Notes under the pieces: generated by a model
Database searches by the model: none
Told to the model about the DNA's origin: nothing
Seen by the model: only the letters and a program-made list of their open reading frames with translations
Source of the DNA: Porphyromonadaceae bacterium
GTDB taxonomy: Bacteria > Bacteroidota > Bacteroidia > Bacteroidales > Porphyromonadaceae
DNA length: 64,000 nucleotides
Direction of reading: 5' to 3'
Assembly: GCA_030528555.1 (NCBI GenBank)
Contig: JAUMYQ010000004.1
Span: 52,807 to 116,806, forward strand
Part shown: positions 63,923 to 64,000 of the stretch, one piece after another
Position numbering within the stretch: position 1 is the stretch's first letter
How the letters are laid out: each line of letters begins with the position of its first letter
Program-made: the position numbers and the translations under genes

Positions 63923-63963
63923 GGGGGGGGGGGGGACAACAGTTTTTTTACCCCCCCCCCCCC
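63923..63963. repeat. G13 and C13 homopolymer pair
   Basis: Thirteen G (63923-63935), a 15-nt spacer with T7, and thirteen C (63951-63963). The two could pair as a 13-bp G/C stem. It lies within 80 bp of the window edge with no gene visible after it, so its target is unknown. Miscalled lengths are possible. Confidence 0.7.
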
Positions 63964-64000
63964 GAAATAACAATTAATATTCTGGGGAGAGGGGTGTAAG

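Overview
The window is ordinary chromosomal DNA of a Bacteroidota bacterium, most likely order Bacteroidales and close to Porphyromonas. The evidence is the gene set (CBM20-bearing amylomaltase, LptE/SecG cluster, two-subunit 2-oxoacid:ferredoxin oxidoreductase, long-form MetG, DUF4369-type thioredoxin lipoprotein, AGE epimerase with cyclically permuted mutarotase) and repeated promoters of the Bacteroides type, TTTG, about 20 nt, then TAnnTTTG. Species cannot be fixed from sequence alone. No phage, IS element, CRISPR array or rRNA operon was seen; there is one tRNA-Leu(UAG).

Layout. 0-6.4 kb, plus strand: malQ, phoH, purC, menG/ubiE, aroE. 6.5-9.1 kb: outer-membrane barrel protein, flavodoxin, a 96-aa unknown and a Cys/Lys-repeat secreted protein. 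9.6-16.4 kb, plus: mdh, an EEP nuclease, greA, HIT protein, ugd, pabA/trpG-type amidotransferase, prmC, recX. 16.5-24.5 kb, minus: a P-loop PEPCK/HprK-like protein, an LtaS-type membrane phosphotransferase coupled to a GT2, cysS, ychF. 25.1-29.4 kb, plus: a glycan cassette of GT2, GT10 fucosyltransferase, gmd and fcl, then tRNA-Leu. 30.1-57 kb, almost all minus: DegT aminotransferase, metG, thioredoxin-fold lipoprotein, META lipoprotein, a metal ABC pair, panB, guaA, glgB, cation/proton antiporter, typA, polA, mutarotase, AGE epimerase, barrel protein, rpmE2, secG, a hypothetical, lptE and a sigma-54 activator. 57.4-61.5 kb, plus: korA, korB and a GT4-like glycosyltransferase. 61.7-63.3 kb, minus: a secreted 535-aa protein.

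The most striking non-coding signal is a family of seven dispersed elements (about 110-130 bp; an eighth appears to end at the left edge of the window). Each is an array of 10-bp dyads of the form GTTC-SS-GAAC, repeated at exactly 22 bp through A/T-rich 12-bp linkers. They sit only in gaps upstream of gene starts, about one per 6-10 kb. Two of them (18.45 and 24.8 kb) belong to 231-bp inverted copies that enclose the ltaS-type, GT2, cysS and ychF genes.

A second theme is surface variation by simple repeats. The GT10 fucosyltransferase is out of frame at a G10 tract, and losing one G restores a 334-aa protein running to 4 bases before gmd. The neighbouring GT2 carries an in-frame C9 tract. A (TA)9 tract fills the 19-nt promoter spacer of an outer-membrane barrel gene. 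A G13/C13 pair lies at the right edge. GDP-fucose synthesis (gmd, fcl) is intact, so the tract would switch only the transfer step.
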